From the NCBI RefSeq assembly GCF_052113705.1, contig NZ_JBGQOG010000001.1, forward strand, positions 248,001 to 312,000: a DNA stretch of 64,000 nt, written 5' to 3'. A model generated the notes under the pieces. It searched no databases, was not told the origin of the DNA, and was given only the letters and a program-made list of their open reading frames with translations. A program made the position numbers and the translations under genes. This document shows, piece by piece, positions 31,096 through 39,558 of the stretch. The stretch is from JBGQOG01 sp052113705. Lineage in GTDB: Bacteria; Pseudomonadota; Alphaproteobacteria; Rhodobacterales; Rhodobacteraceae. Every line of letters starts with the position of its first letter. Within the stretch, counting starts at the first letter, position 1.

Positions 31096-33084
31096 TTATT
31101 GATCGAGGAAGCTGCGCAATTTGCGCGAGCGGCTCGGATGTTTCAGCTTGCGCAAGGCCTTGGCCTCGATCTGCCGGATCCGTTCGCGCGTCACGCTGAA
31201 CTGCTGCCCCACCTCTTCCAGCGTGTGATCGGTGTTCATGCCGATGCCGAACCGCATCCGCAGAACCCGTTCTTCGCGCGGGGTAAGGCTGGCCAGAACC
31301 CGGGTCGTCGTCTCCTTCAGGTTTTCCTGAATGGCGCTGTCCAGCGGCAGAACCGCATTCTTGTCCTCGATGAAGTCGCCCAGCTGGCTGTCTTCTTCGT
31401 CCCCGATCGGTGTCTCCAAGCTGATCGGTTCCTTGGCGATTTTCATCACCTTGCGGACCTTTTCCAACGGCATCTGCAGCTTTTCGGCCAGCTCTTCCGG
31501 CGTCGGTTCGCGGCCGATTTCATGCAGCATCTGGCGGCCGGTGCGGACCAGCTTGTTGATCGTCTCGATCATATGCACCGGAATCCGGATGGTGCGCGCC
31601 TGATCGGCGATCGAGCGGGTGATCGCCTGACGGATCCACCAGGTGGCATAGGTCGAGAATTTATAGCCGCGGCGGTACTCGAATTTATCCACGGCCTTCA
31701 TCAGGCCGATGTTGCCTTCCTGAATAAGATCGAGGAACTGCAGGCCGCGGTTGGTGTATTTCTTGGCAATCGAGATCACCAGACGCAGGTTGGCCTCGAC
31801 CATTTCCTTCTTGGCCTGCCGGGCTTCTTTCTCGCCCTTCTGCACTTGGTTCACGATGCGGCGATATTCCTGAATGTCGACGCCGACATACTGGCCGACC
31901 TGCGCCATTTCAAAGCGCAGCTCCTCCACCTTGTCGCGGCTTTTCTCGATCAGCGCCTGCCAGCCCCGGCCCGATTTCGCGGCCATACGGTCCAGCCAGT
32001 TCGGGTCCAGCTCATAGCCACGGTATTCGTCGATGAATTCGCGGCGGTTGATCCGCGCGGCATCGGCCAGTTTCACCATGCCGGAGTCGATCGACATGAT
32101 CTTGCGGTTGATGCCGTAAAGCTGGTCGATCAGCGCTTCGATCCGGTTGTTGTGCAGGTGCAACTCGTTCACCAGCAAAACGATTTCCGAGCGCAGCTTT
32201 TGATAGGCCGCCTCATCGGTGCCCGAGAAGCTGTCATCCTCGTTCAGCGTGGCCGACATCCGCATGTCCTGCATTTCAGCCAGACCGGCATAGTCGCGCG
32301 CGATGATTTCCAGGGTTTCCAGAACCTTGGGCTTCAGCGCCGCTTCCATCGCGGCGAGGGACATGTTGGTGCCCTCATCGTCGTCATCGTCGTCATCGCT
32401 GCGGCCCAGCGGGTTGCCATCGGCATCCAGCTCCGGCTCATCGCTGGCCGGACGCTTCGGCGCCGCCGACACGTCAAGACCGGCGACCACAGGCTCGTCC
32501 ACTTCGCCCTCTTCATCGAGCGAGCGGCCGAAGGTCGCCTCCAGATCGATGACGTCGCGCAGCAAAATGTCTTCGTTCAGAAGCTCGTCGCGCCAGATGG
32601 TGATCGCCTGAAAGGTCAGCGGGCTTTCGCACAGACCAGCAATCATCGTGTTGCGACCGGCCTCGATCCGCTTGGCGATGGCAATCTCGCCCTCGCGGCT
32701 CAGCAGTTCCACCGAGCCCATCTCGCGCAGATACATCCGCACCGGGTCATCGGTGCGGTCCAGCGTTTCCGTGGTGCTGCTCGACACCGCCACATCGCGC
32801 GTGCCGGAATTGACCTCGACCAGCTCACCGCCGCTCTCGCCCTCTTCCGCTTCGTCGTTCTCGATGACGTTGATGCCCATTTCCGACAGCATCGACATCA
32901 CGTCTTCGATCTGCTCGGAGGACACCTGTTCCGGCGGCAGAACGGCGTTCAGCTGGTCATAGGTGATATAGCCGCGCTCGCGCGCTTCGGCGATCATCCG
33001 TTTGACCGCCGCCTGGCTCATATCAAGAGAGGGCTCAACGTCCTGCTCTTCGGGCTTGGCGTCGTCGTTGTCTTTTGCGGCCAT
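31096..33084 (-). CDS. rpoD: RNA polymerase sigma factor RpoD (sigma-70)
   Basis: Primary sigma factor, 662 residues. Region 1.1 is at the N-terminus (VKRMIAEARERGYITYDQLN). Region 1.2 reads DDPVRMYLREMGSVELLSREGEI. A large non-conserved region includes an aspartate tract (RSDDDDDDEG). Region 2 holds KKYTNRGLQFLDLIQEGNIG and YKFSTYATWWIRQAITRSIA (-10 recognition). Region 3 has RQMLHEIGREPTPEELAEKL, and region 4.2 TLEEVGQQFSVTRERIRQIEA (-35 recognition). The start MAAKDNDDAK is at ATG 33084. The order dnaG-rpoD is the macromolecular synthesis arrangement, although a 251-base gap separates them here. Confidence 0.98.
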   Translation of the reverse strand: MAAKDNDDAKPEEQDVEPSLDMSQAAVKRMIAEARERGYITYDQLNAVLPPEQVSSEQIEDVMSMLSEMGINVIENDEAEEGESGGELVEVNSGTRDVAVSSSTTETLDRTDDPVRMYLREMGSVELLSREGEIAIAKRIEAGRNTMIAGLCESPLTFQAITIWRDELLNEDILLRDVIDLEATFGRSLDEEGEVDEPVVAGLDVSAAPKRPASDEPELDADGNPLGRSDDDDDDDEGTNMSLAAMEAALKPKVLETLEIIARDYAGLAEMQDMRMSATLNEDDSFSGTDEAAYQKLRSEIVLLVNELHLHNNRIEALIDQLYGINRKIMSIDSGMVKLADAARINRREFIDEYRGYELDPNWLDRMAAKSGRGWQALIEKSRDKVEELRFEMAQVGQYVGVDIQEYRRIVNQVQKGEKEARQAKKEMVEANLRLVISIAKKYTNRGLQFLDLIQEGNIGLMKAVDKFEYRRGYKFSTYATWWIRQAITRSIADQARTIRIPVHMIETINKLVRTGRQMLHEIGREPTPEELAEKLQMPLEKVRKVMKIAKEPISLETPIGDEEDSQLGDFIEDKNAVLPLDSAIQENLKETTTRVLASLTPREERVLRMRFGIGMNTDHTLEEVGQQFSVTRERIRQIEAKALRKLKHPSRSRKLRSFLDQ

Positions 33085-33196
33085 GGGGGCTCCTCGGTCT
33101 TCAGAACTGGGCGGGCTCAGTCTTCAGGTCTACACAGTCTTCAGGTCTGGTCGGGCTTCAGGTCGGGTTGGGTTCGCAGCTCCGCGGGAAACGGAT

Positions 33197-33238
33197 CGAA
33201 TCATATCCACCGTTCTATCGAATCATTCGGGCGAATCA
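33197..33238. repeat. Three CGAATCA direct repeats upstream of rpoD
   Basis: CGAATCA occurs at 33197-33203, 33219-33225 and 33232-33238, in the gap between dnaG and rpoD. Two are extended (ATCGAATCAT). They lie 110-155 bases upstream of the rpoD ATG, where its promoter is expected. No known operator is matched. Confidence 0.4.
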
Positions 33239-33335
33239 CAGAGGTCGAAAACATGCAGGCCCCATCCTTGTTTCAGCGCCGTTTTTCAACGGGGTTAATG
33301 CCGCGACCGCCCGCGAAACGGACAGTGGATGCGGC

Positions 33336-35408
33336 CTATTTACGGGGCTTGCCCCCGCGCGAAAAGTCGATCTTCGAGAATAATTCCCGAGATAAATCAA
33401 GCTCTTCCTTATCCAACTCCAGACCGTTCGAGGCTTTCACCGACTGGCGGCTTTCGGCCTCGGGGCCTTTATGGGCCCGCTCGATAGCGCGTGCGGCCTG
33501 GCTCAGGCGCCAAGTCACCCCTTCATCCACCAGCGCTTCCATGTCGCGCATGGCATGTTCGATCTCGGACCGGGCGATTCGGTAGGCGTCGAGTTTGGCC
33601 ATAGCTTCGGCCAGCCCAAGACGCCCCGTTTCCGGATCCTCGGCGAGGCGCACGGCGGGCGCTATGCGCACATGGGGCAGCGACATCAGGGTTTCAACCT
33701 CTTCGGGGGCCGCTTCCTCAATTTCTTCGCGGTTGAGGCGCCCGGGCTGATGCGCCAGACGCAGCAAGAGCTGCCGCAGATCCTGATGATCGCGGTGGGT
33801 CAGATGCAGGGTTTCCAGCTGGCTTTCAAAGGTCATCACCAGCGCAGGCTGCGCCACGAAAATCGCCAGCACCATCGCCTCGCCCAGATATTCGGTCACC
33901 CCCTCTTCCGAGCCCGCTAGGGCGGAAAGACGTGTGCTGGCCTGCGGCAGGACCTGCACCTGTTGCCAGGGCTTGCCCTGCGGTTTGCGCGCGGCCCCGG
34001 TGGTATTGGCGGCGCGGGGGGCCTTGCCGCCGGATTTGCCAAAGCCCTCTCCCCGAAAACCTTCGCTGCGAAATCCCTCGGTGCGGAATCCATCGCTCCG
34101 AAACCCGTCGCCGCCCCGCGGCGCGGTGCCAAAGAGGGCTTCGCGCAGGCGCTTGATCTCATCGCCATAATGCGACCGGATCGAAGGGTCGGCGATCCGT
34201 TTGATCGCCGCGCGCAGGCTCTTGTCCAGCCCGGCCTTGCGTTCGGGGCTGTCAAACACCTTGCCTTCGGTTTCGCGCTGCCAGAGCAGGTCAACCATCG
34301 GCCGCGCGCCCTCGATCACCTTGGTCATCGCGGCAGCGCCACCGGATTTCAGCAAATCATCTGGGTCCTGCCCCGCGGGCAGCACGGCGAAACGCAGCCC
34401 CTGCCCCGCCTCCAGCAGCGGCAGCGCCAGGTCGATCACCCGCAGCGCCGCCCGCGTGCCCGCCGTATCGCCATCCAGCGCGATCACCGGCTCGGGATGC
34501 ACCCGCCACATCATGCGCAGCTGATCCTCGGTCACCGCGGTACCCAGCGGCGCCACCGCGCCGCCAAAGCCCGCCTCAACCAGCGCGATCACATCCATAT
34601 AGCCTTCGCAGACGATCAGCGGCTGCCCCTTGCCACAGGCCTCGCGCGCCGGGCCATGGTTGTAGAGGCTGCGGCCCTTGTCGAACAATTCCGTCTCGGG
34701 ACCGTTGAGGTATTTCGCCCGCGCATTCGGGTCCATCGCCCGGCCACCCAGACTGATGCAGCGCCCGCGCGCATCGCGGATCGGATAGATGATGCGGCCG
34801 CGAAAGCGGTCATAGGGCTCGCCGCCGCCCTCGGGGCGGGCACAAAGCCCGGCATCCACGATGAGATCGGGCGCAATGCCCTTGCCCGTCAGCGCGTGAA
34901 ACAGCGCCTGACGGTTATCGGGCGAATAACCCAGCTCAAAACGGTCCTGTGCGGCCTGCCCCAGCTTGCGCCCGGCCAGATAGTCGCGCGCGGCCTGCCC
35001 GGCCCCCGTCTGCAATTGCAGCCGGAACCAGCGCACCGCCTCTTCCATCACCGCCGCCAGCTCACTGCGCCGGTCCGCCTTTTGCGCCGCCTGCGGATCG
35101 CGGGCGGGCATCGGCATCCCCGCTTCGCGCGCCAGAATCTCGACCGCCTCCATGAAACCGACATTCTCGGTCTCCTGAATGAACTTCAGCGCGTCGCCTT
35201 TGGCGTGGCAGCCAAAGCAATAGTAATAGCCATTGCGGTCATCCACATGGAACGAGGCCGATTTTTCCTGATGGAAGGGGCACGGCGCCCACATGTCGCC
35301 CTTGCCCTGATTGGACTTGCGCGGATCCCACAGCACTTTGCGCCCCACCACCTGAGAGATGGAGACGCGGTTGCGCAATTCATCGAGGAAACCGGGTGGC
35401 AGACTCAT
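33336..35408 (-). CDS. dnaG: DNA primase
   Basis: Synthesises RNA primers for replication; 690 residues, somewhat long. The CHC2 zinc domain has WAPCPFHQEKSASFHVDD and YYYCFGCHAKGDALKF. The TOPRIM catalytic core includes FRGRIIYPIRDARGRCISLGG, LIVCEGYMDVIALVEAG and EPVIALDGDTAGTRAALR. The C-terminal helicase-binding domain ends with LDLSRELFSKIDFSRGGKPRK. Between core and C-terminal domain lies a low-complexity linker with five pentapeptides of the type GFR(S/T/G)(D/E), residues about 433-456. ATG 35408 starts the conserved MSLPPGFLDELR; the much longer open frame upstream is GC-rich and not conserved. Confidence 0.97.
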   Translation of the reverse strand: MSLPPGFLDELRNRVSISQVVGRKVLWDPRKSNQGKGDMWAPCPFHQEKSASFHVDDRNGYYYCFGCHAKGDALKFIQETENVGFMEAVEILAREAGMPMPARDPQAAQKADRRSELAAVMEEAVRWFRLQLQTGAGQAARDYLAGRKLGQAAQDRFELGYSPDNRQALFHALTGKGIAPDLIVDAGLCARPEGGGEPYDRFRGRIIYPIRDARGRCISLGGRAMDPNARAKYLNGPETELFDKGRSLYNHGPAREACGKGQPLIVCEGYMDVIALVEAGFGGAVAPLGTAVTEDQLRMMWRVHPEPVIALDGDTAGTRAALRVIDLALPLLEAGQGLRFAVLPAGQDPDDLLKSGGAAAMTKVIEGARPMVDLLWQRETEGKVFDSPERKAGLDKSLRAAIKRIADPSIRSHYGDEIKRLREALFGTAPRGGDGFRSDGFRTEGFRSEGFRGEGFGKSGGKAPRAANTTGAARKPQGKPWQQVQVLPQASTRLSALAGSEEGVTEYLGEAMVLAIFVAQPALVMTFESQLETLHLTHRDHQDLRQLLLRLAHQPGRLNREEIEEAAPEEVETLMSLPHVRIAPAVRLAEDPETGRLGLAEAMAKLDAYRIARSEIEHAMRDMEALVDEGVTWRLSQAARAIERAHKGPEAESRQSVKASNGLELDKEELDLSRELFSKIDFSRGGKPRK
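34041..34110. repeat. 15-bp tandem repeat coding the DnaG linker pentapeptides
   Basis: About five degenerate 15-base units, read on the minus strand as GGNTT(T/C)CG(N)NNNGA(A/T), encode GFRSD, GFRTE, GFRSE, GFRGE and GFGK. The in-frame unit length keeps the linker open whatever the copy number. Confidence 0.85.
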
Positions 35409-35925
35409 GCCGTCTATATTGGGCCGGGGCGGGCAAGAGTCCATGCCCTCGCACGGCGATACCGGAATGTGCATCGGCCCGGCCCGGCTTTCCCCATCTC
35501 TCTCGCCGCCCCCGGGTCTGCCCGCGATGTCAGGGACCAATCCGGAACGCAGCGCGACCCTGGGGCCGCAGCCCGTGCCGCCCCCCCCACGCAGCGCCCA
35601 GAACCAGCGCCCGAACCAGCACCCGAACCGATCGCCGCGCCTGCGAATCGCCGCCCGGACCGCAGCGGGCCATCGGCCATCAGACACGTGAAACCCCGCA
35701 GAAACTCTTAACCGATTGTGGCCCGATTGCGGCGGAAGGCGCGCCCGCCGCAACAGTCCGCGAGCCGCCCCGCCATTGTTCACAAGCCCGCACCAATGCC
35801 GCAGCGCACCAATGTCCCATGCCTCAATTTCGCCCCAGCGCTCGGCAATGATGCCGGATCAAGAGGCCATTGCGTCCAGAAGGACGTCCCGGGCTTTCGG
35901 CAAAGCACGCGGCATGAGGATAGAT
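35409..35925. other. Divergent non-coding gap between dnaG and the Tad-like genes
   Basis: No supported gene. It contains a 12-13 bp tandem repeat (GCGCCC-GAACCA type, 35594-35630, three copies) and must hold both the dnaG and the Tad-like promoters. Open frames here are GC-driven extensions of the flanking genes. Confidence 0.6.
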
Positions 35926-37710
35926 ATGATGCGGTATGAAACTCAGGATCTGGATCTGTCAGCCCCGCTCGACGGCATGCCCCCGCGGGGCACCGCCGCC
36001 GGAGCGGGTGATGCCTCAGCCCCCCTCCTGTCCGCCGCAGGCCCCAGCGCGCCCGACCGCCGCGATTTCCGCCGTGCCGAAGACGGCGGCCTGCTGATCC
36101 TCAGCCTGTTTCTGATGGTGACCATGCTACTGATCACCGGGATGGCCATCGACTTTGCCCGGCAGGAAGAACGCCGCGTCGCGATGCAATCCACGCTCGA
36201 CCGCGCCTCGCTTGCCGCCGCAGATCTCAGCCAGAACCTCGATCCGAAAGCGGTGGTGGATGACTACCTGACCAAGGCAGGCATGGCCGGGCTGACCTAC
36301 ACGACCGATGTCAAAAAGGGCAATTACAGCGAATGGCGCTCGGTCGAGGTGAAGGCCACCGACAAGATGCAGACCACCTTCCTGGATCAGGCGTTCAACA
36401 TCAAAACGCTGAACACGCCAGCGCAGTCGAAAGCCATTGAAAGCATCGGCAATGTCGAGATTTCGATGGTGCTCGATATTTCCGGCTCGATGAACGATAC
36501 CGTGAGCGGCGGCACGCGGATTTCCAAGCTGCAAGCGGCCGCCAACAAATTCGTCACCAAGATGTTCACCATGGTGCAGCCGCCCAATTCAAAGCCGGGC
36601 AAGCTGGCGATTTCGGTGGTGCCCTATAACCAACAGGTGACGCTGGGCACGACCCTGGGCGGCGAATTCGCTTTGTCGACCGATCACACCAAGAATACCT
36701 GCGCCGATTTCACCAGCGCCGATTTTTCGGCAATGGCCATCTACAACACCACGCCGCTGCAACGCACGATGTATGGCAACAGCTTTGACTATAAGGGGCA
36801 ATATGCCCTGGGTCAGGGCACATGGTCCGTGCAAAGCTCGCCCTCCAACATCCTGAACTGCCCGAATGACGGCTTTGCCTCGGTGCTGGCCTTTGAAAGC
36901 ACGCAATCCACCATCACCACCAAGATCAACAATCTGGTGGCCGGGGGTGATACCGCGATTGATGTGGGCGCCAAATGGGGCCTCGCCCTGCTCGACCCCG
37001 CCGCGCAGGGCGTGGTGACATCGCTGATCGGCAAGCTCAAGATCAGCGGCGATCTCGCAGGCCGCCCCTTTGCCTATGACGACAAGGATACGATGAAGGT
37101 GATGGTGCTGATGACGGATGGTCAGAACACCCGTTCCTACTCGACGAAACCCGCCTATCGCACCGGCTTTTCCGGGCTGATCACCGATAAATCTGACAAC
37201 AAGATGTACTATTACGACCCGAACAAAAGCGGCTCGTACAAATGGTACAACCTCTCCTCCTCCGGCGGCTGGCAGACCGAGCCCTGCTACTGCAAGACGA
37301 CATCCAGCTACAACAGGTACACGGGCAAAACGACCTATACCACCACGACCTATGGCAAGACCGAGTGGCAATACGAAGACCTGTGGGCAAGTTATTCGCT
37401 GCAATATGTGATCGAGACCTGGCTGGGCAAACCCTACAACAACGCCACCGCGCTTTATAACACCATGGCCGTGCAGTCCGAGTTCACCGACAAAGACGGC
37501 AACCTGGAAGCCATCTGTGATCTGGCCAAAGACAAAACGCGGGGCGTGCTGATCTTTACGATTGCCGTCGATGCGCCCACTGCCGGGGCCAATGTGCTGA
37601 AGGATTGCGCCACCTCGGAAGGCACCTATTACAACGTCGACAGCTCACAGTTGGACCAGGCCTTCAGCGAGATCGCGGCCAACATCAACTCGTTGCGGCT
37701 GACCAACTGA
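35926..37710 (+). CDS. Tad-like pilus assembly protein with VWA domain (TadG type)
   Basis: A 594-residue membrane-anchored, mostly periplasmic protein. An N-terminal polar stretch is followed by EDGGLLILSLFLMVTMLLIT and GMAIDFARQEERRVAMQSTLDRASLAAADL, the TadE/TadG-like pseudopilin segment that replaces a classical signal peptide. A von Willebrand A domain then starts VEISMVLDISGSMND, giving the DxSxS metal-ion site, residues about 184-190. Near residues 420-485 is a Tyr/Thr/Ser-rich insert containing YCYCK-like CYC and several YTTTTYGKT-type stretches. ATG 35926 has GAGGATAG upstream; ATG 35914 is an alternative. The stop is coupled to the next gene (TGATG). Its role in surface adhesion is inferred from family. 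Confidence 0.88.
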   Translation: MMRYETQDLDLSAPLDGMPPRGTAAGAGDASAPLLSAAGPSAPDRRDFRRAEDGGLLILSLFLMVTMLLITGMAIDFARQEERRVAMQSTLDRASLAAADLSQNLDPKAVVDDYLTKAGMAGLTYTTDVKKGNYSEWRSVEVKATDKMQTTFLDQAFNIKTLNTPAQSKAIESIGNVEISMVLDISGSMNDTVSGGTRISKLQAAANKFVTKMFTMVQPPNSKPGKLAISVVPYNQQVTLGTTLGGEFALSTDHTKNTCADFTSADFSAMAIYNTTPLQRTMYGNSFDYKGQYALGQGTWSVQSSPSNILNCPNDGFASVLAFESTQSTITTKINNLVAGGDTAIDVGAKWGLALLDPAAQGVVTSLIGKLKISGDLAGRPFAYDDKDTMKVMVLMTDGQNTRSYSTKPAYRTGFSGLITDKSDNKMYYYDPNKSGSYKWYNLSSSGGWQTEPCYCKTTSSYNRYTGKTTYTTTTYGKTEWQYEDLWASYSLQYVIETWLGKPYNNATALYNTMAVQSEFTDKDGNLEAICDLAKDKTRGVLIFTIAVDAPTAGANVLKDCATSEGTYYNVDSSQLDQAFSEIAANINSLRLTN

Positions 37711-38282
37711 TGCTGGCACCTGTTTCATCCTGGCGTCTGCGGCTGCGGGCTGTCGGCTGGACCCGGCGCGAAGACGGGGCCTCGACCCTGCCCGCCATGC
37801 TGTTCCTGCCGTTCTTTCTGATGATCTTTTTCTCATCCGTCGAAATGTCGGTGATGATGCTCAAGCAGGTCTTGCTGGAGCGCGGGGTCAGCCTGACCGC
37901 GCGGATCCTGCAACTCGGCATTGCCGACTTTCCGACCGAGGCGCAGCTGAAGTCGTCGATCTGCAAGAATATCGCCTTCATCTCGGATTGCACCACCAAC
38001 CTGCGCGTTCAGCTGTTTGAGGTGGACAAGACCACCTGGGCCACGACCAGCTCCACGAGCACCCCCAACTGCATTGACAAAAGTCTGGCGACGCAGCCGA
38101 CCCCGACGCTGGACCGCGGCGCGGAAAACCAACTGGTGCTGATGCGGGTCTGCCTGCTGTCGAAACTGATGATGCCAACCTCTGGTCTGGGTGCAGCCAT
38201 CGGCGACCCTGCCACCGGCCGCATCGCGCTGGTCGCCAACACTGCCTTCGTCAACGAGCCCCGCTCGAAGGGAGGAGAATAG
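37710..38282 (+). CDS. TadE-like pseudopilin 1
   Basis: A 190-residue membrane protein. The N-terminal TadE-like segment reads WTRREDGASTLPAMLFLPFF followed by LMIFFSSVEMSVMMLKQVLL, with the characteristic acidic residue in and after the hydrophobic stretch. A periplasmic part of about 130 residues contains three or more cysteines (SSICKNIAF, ISDCTTNLR, TPNCIDKS), possibly forming disulfides. It starts at ATG 37710, sharing a base with the preceding stop (TGATG), and ends 1 base before the next gene. Clearly part of a three-gene operon; no ATPase (TadA) or secretin (RcpA) is present in this window. Confidence 0.85.
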   Translation: MLAPVSSWRLRLRAVGWTRREDGASTLPAMLFLPFFLMIFFSSVEMSVMMLKQVLLERGVSLTARILQLGIADFPTEAQLKSSICKNIAFISDCTTNLRVQLFEVDKTTWATTSSTSTPNCIDKSLATQPTPTLDRGAENQLVLMRVCLLSKLMMPTSGLGAAIGDPATGRIALVANTAFVNEPRSKGGE

Positions 38283-38283
38283 G

Positions 38284-38916
38284 ATGTCTGTCTTGCGGTC
38301 TCTGCGCCAGCTTGGGCGGCGTCTGGGTCAGGGTTTCTGGCACGACACGCGCGGGGCGATGCCGATCGAGGGGTTGTTCGGCTCGGTTCTTTTGCTGGGC
38401 TGGTTCATGATCTCCTACCAGTTTTTCGAATCTTTCCGGCACAAAGGGCTGGCCACCCGCGCCGCGCATACCGTGGCCGATCTCGTCTCGCGGGAGACGC
38501 AGTCCATTGGCCCGAAATACGTCGCTGGCTTGGCGAAAGTCTATGATTTCGTGGCGGATTCCAAGATCGACAGCTGGATCCGTGTCACGCTGATCCATTG
38601 GGATGCCAACGCCAAGGCCTATCGGGTGGACAAATCCTATGCGACCGACAACAAAAGCCTGCAGACGAACTCAACGCTGTTGACCCAAACCAACCGGATT
38701 CCGGTTCTGGCCGAGGGCGACACCGCCATCATCATCGAGACGCAGATGGAATATGACCCGATCTTCAGCATCGGGGACAAGGCCCTCTCGCTCAACCAGG
38801 ACACGACCGGACAGAATATCTTCACCCGCGTCGGTCTGGGGTCGGGCATCAAATTCTCGAATTTCGTGGTGACACGGCCGCGCGGCACCAAGATTGTCTG
38901 GAACGACACCAAGTAA
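38284..38916 (+). CDS. TadE-like pseudopilin 2
   Basis: A 210-residue membrane protein of the same class. The N-terminus has WHDTRGAMPIEGLFGSVLLLG followed by WFMISYQFFESFRHKGLATRA, with a glutamate in the conserved position of TadE-type sequences (PIEGLFGS). The remainder is a mixed alpha/beta periplasmic domain (VADLVSRETQSIGPKYVAGL, ITLIHWDANAKAYRVD-type). ATG 38284 directly follows the stop of the previous gene and has GGAGGAGAATAGG upstream. Likely one of the minor pseudopilins that assemble with the other two proteins; the partner Tad secretion genes must be elsewhere. Confidence 0.83.
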   Translation: MSVLRSLRQLGRRLGQGFWHDTRGAMPIEGLFGSVLLLGWFMISYQFFESFRHKGLATRAAHTVADLVSRETQSIGPKYVAGLAKVYDFVADSKIDSWIRVTLIHWDANAKAYRVDKSYATDNKSLQTNSTLLTQTNRIPVLAEGDTAIIIETQMEYDPIFSIGDKALSLNQDTTGQNIFTRVGLGSGIKFSNFVVTRPRGTKIVWNDTK

Positions 38917-39171
38917 GCGCCGACCGCGGCCGCCGCGCAGGTTTTGCGTGAATGCCGGAGGTGCCGCGGCCCCGGGCCCGGAGATCGGGAGGCCCGGAGC
39001 GGCAGGCCCGCGGCAATAGCCCCGGAGCGTTCTTGCCGGGGCCTTACCATCCGGGCCTTGGTGCCGGGGCGCAGATCGGCGCCGCTGATGGCTTGCCCTT
39101 TGCCCCCTTGCCCGCCTATTCTCGCGCAGCCTCTGGGAGCGCCCCCGCGGCCCGTCTCTGCCCGAGGTTTC

Positions 39172-39426
39172 ATGCCCCAACGTCCCCGCCGCCTGCCGCC
39201 CCTGCTGATCTGTCTGGCTCTGCCGGTCCTGTTGACCGCCTGCACCAGCATGTCTGACGCCGACTGGCCAACGCTTTTGCCGACCGATGTCATTCTGGCA
39301 ATGCCTGCGGGCAGCGGGACGCCGCCCGGGGTGAACCCGGAGACCACCGCCGCAGAAGAGGCCCGCGCGCTGACAGCCCGGGCAGCCGCCCTGCAGGCCC
39401 GCGCGACAAGATTGCGCAATCAATAG
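39172..39426 (+). CDS. Small predicted lipoprotein
   Basis: An 84-residue protein. The N-terminus LPPLLICLALPVLLTACTSM is a signal peptide with a lipobox LTAC, so the mature protein would be about 60 residues anchored by lipid. The mature part begins TSMSDADWPTLLPTDVILAM and ends in an Ala/Arg-rich helix (ARALTARAAALQARATRL), probably a coiled coil. Start ATG 39172 has GAGG 7 bases upstream. It lies between the Tad-like genes and hom. No family recognised; the size suggests a small envelope lipoprotein. Confidence 0.7.
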   Translation: MPQRPRRLPPLLICLALPVLLTACTSMSDADWPTLLPTDVILAMPAGSGTPPGVNPETTAAEEARALTARAAALQARATRLRNQ

Positions 39427-39558
39427 GCCCGCACCGCCCCCCCGGGCGCATTCTGTGCCTGCGCGGGGCCTGTGACAGGTGGCGGGTGGATCGTTGCGTT
39501 GCATGCCCGCCGCGAAGCCGCTAACAGACATCGCAGAGAACCGGATCAGGAGTTTCCC

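Noticed and set aside
31090..33585. 831-codon open frame antisense to rpoD
   Set aside because: rpoD is unmistakable on the minus strand; the antisense translation is a low-information mix of His, Leu, Val and Asp.
35409..35783. Upstream extension of the DnaG frame
   Set aside because: DnaG clearly starts at MSLPPGFLDELR (35408); the extension is Arg/Gly-rich with no conservation expected.
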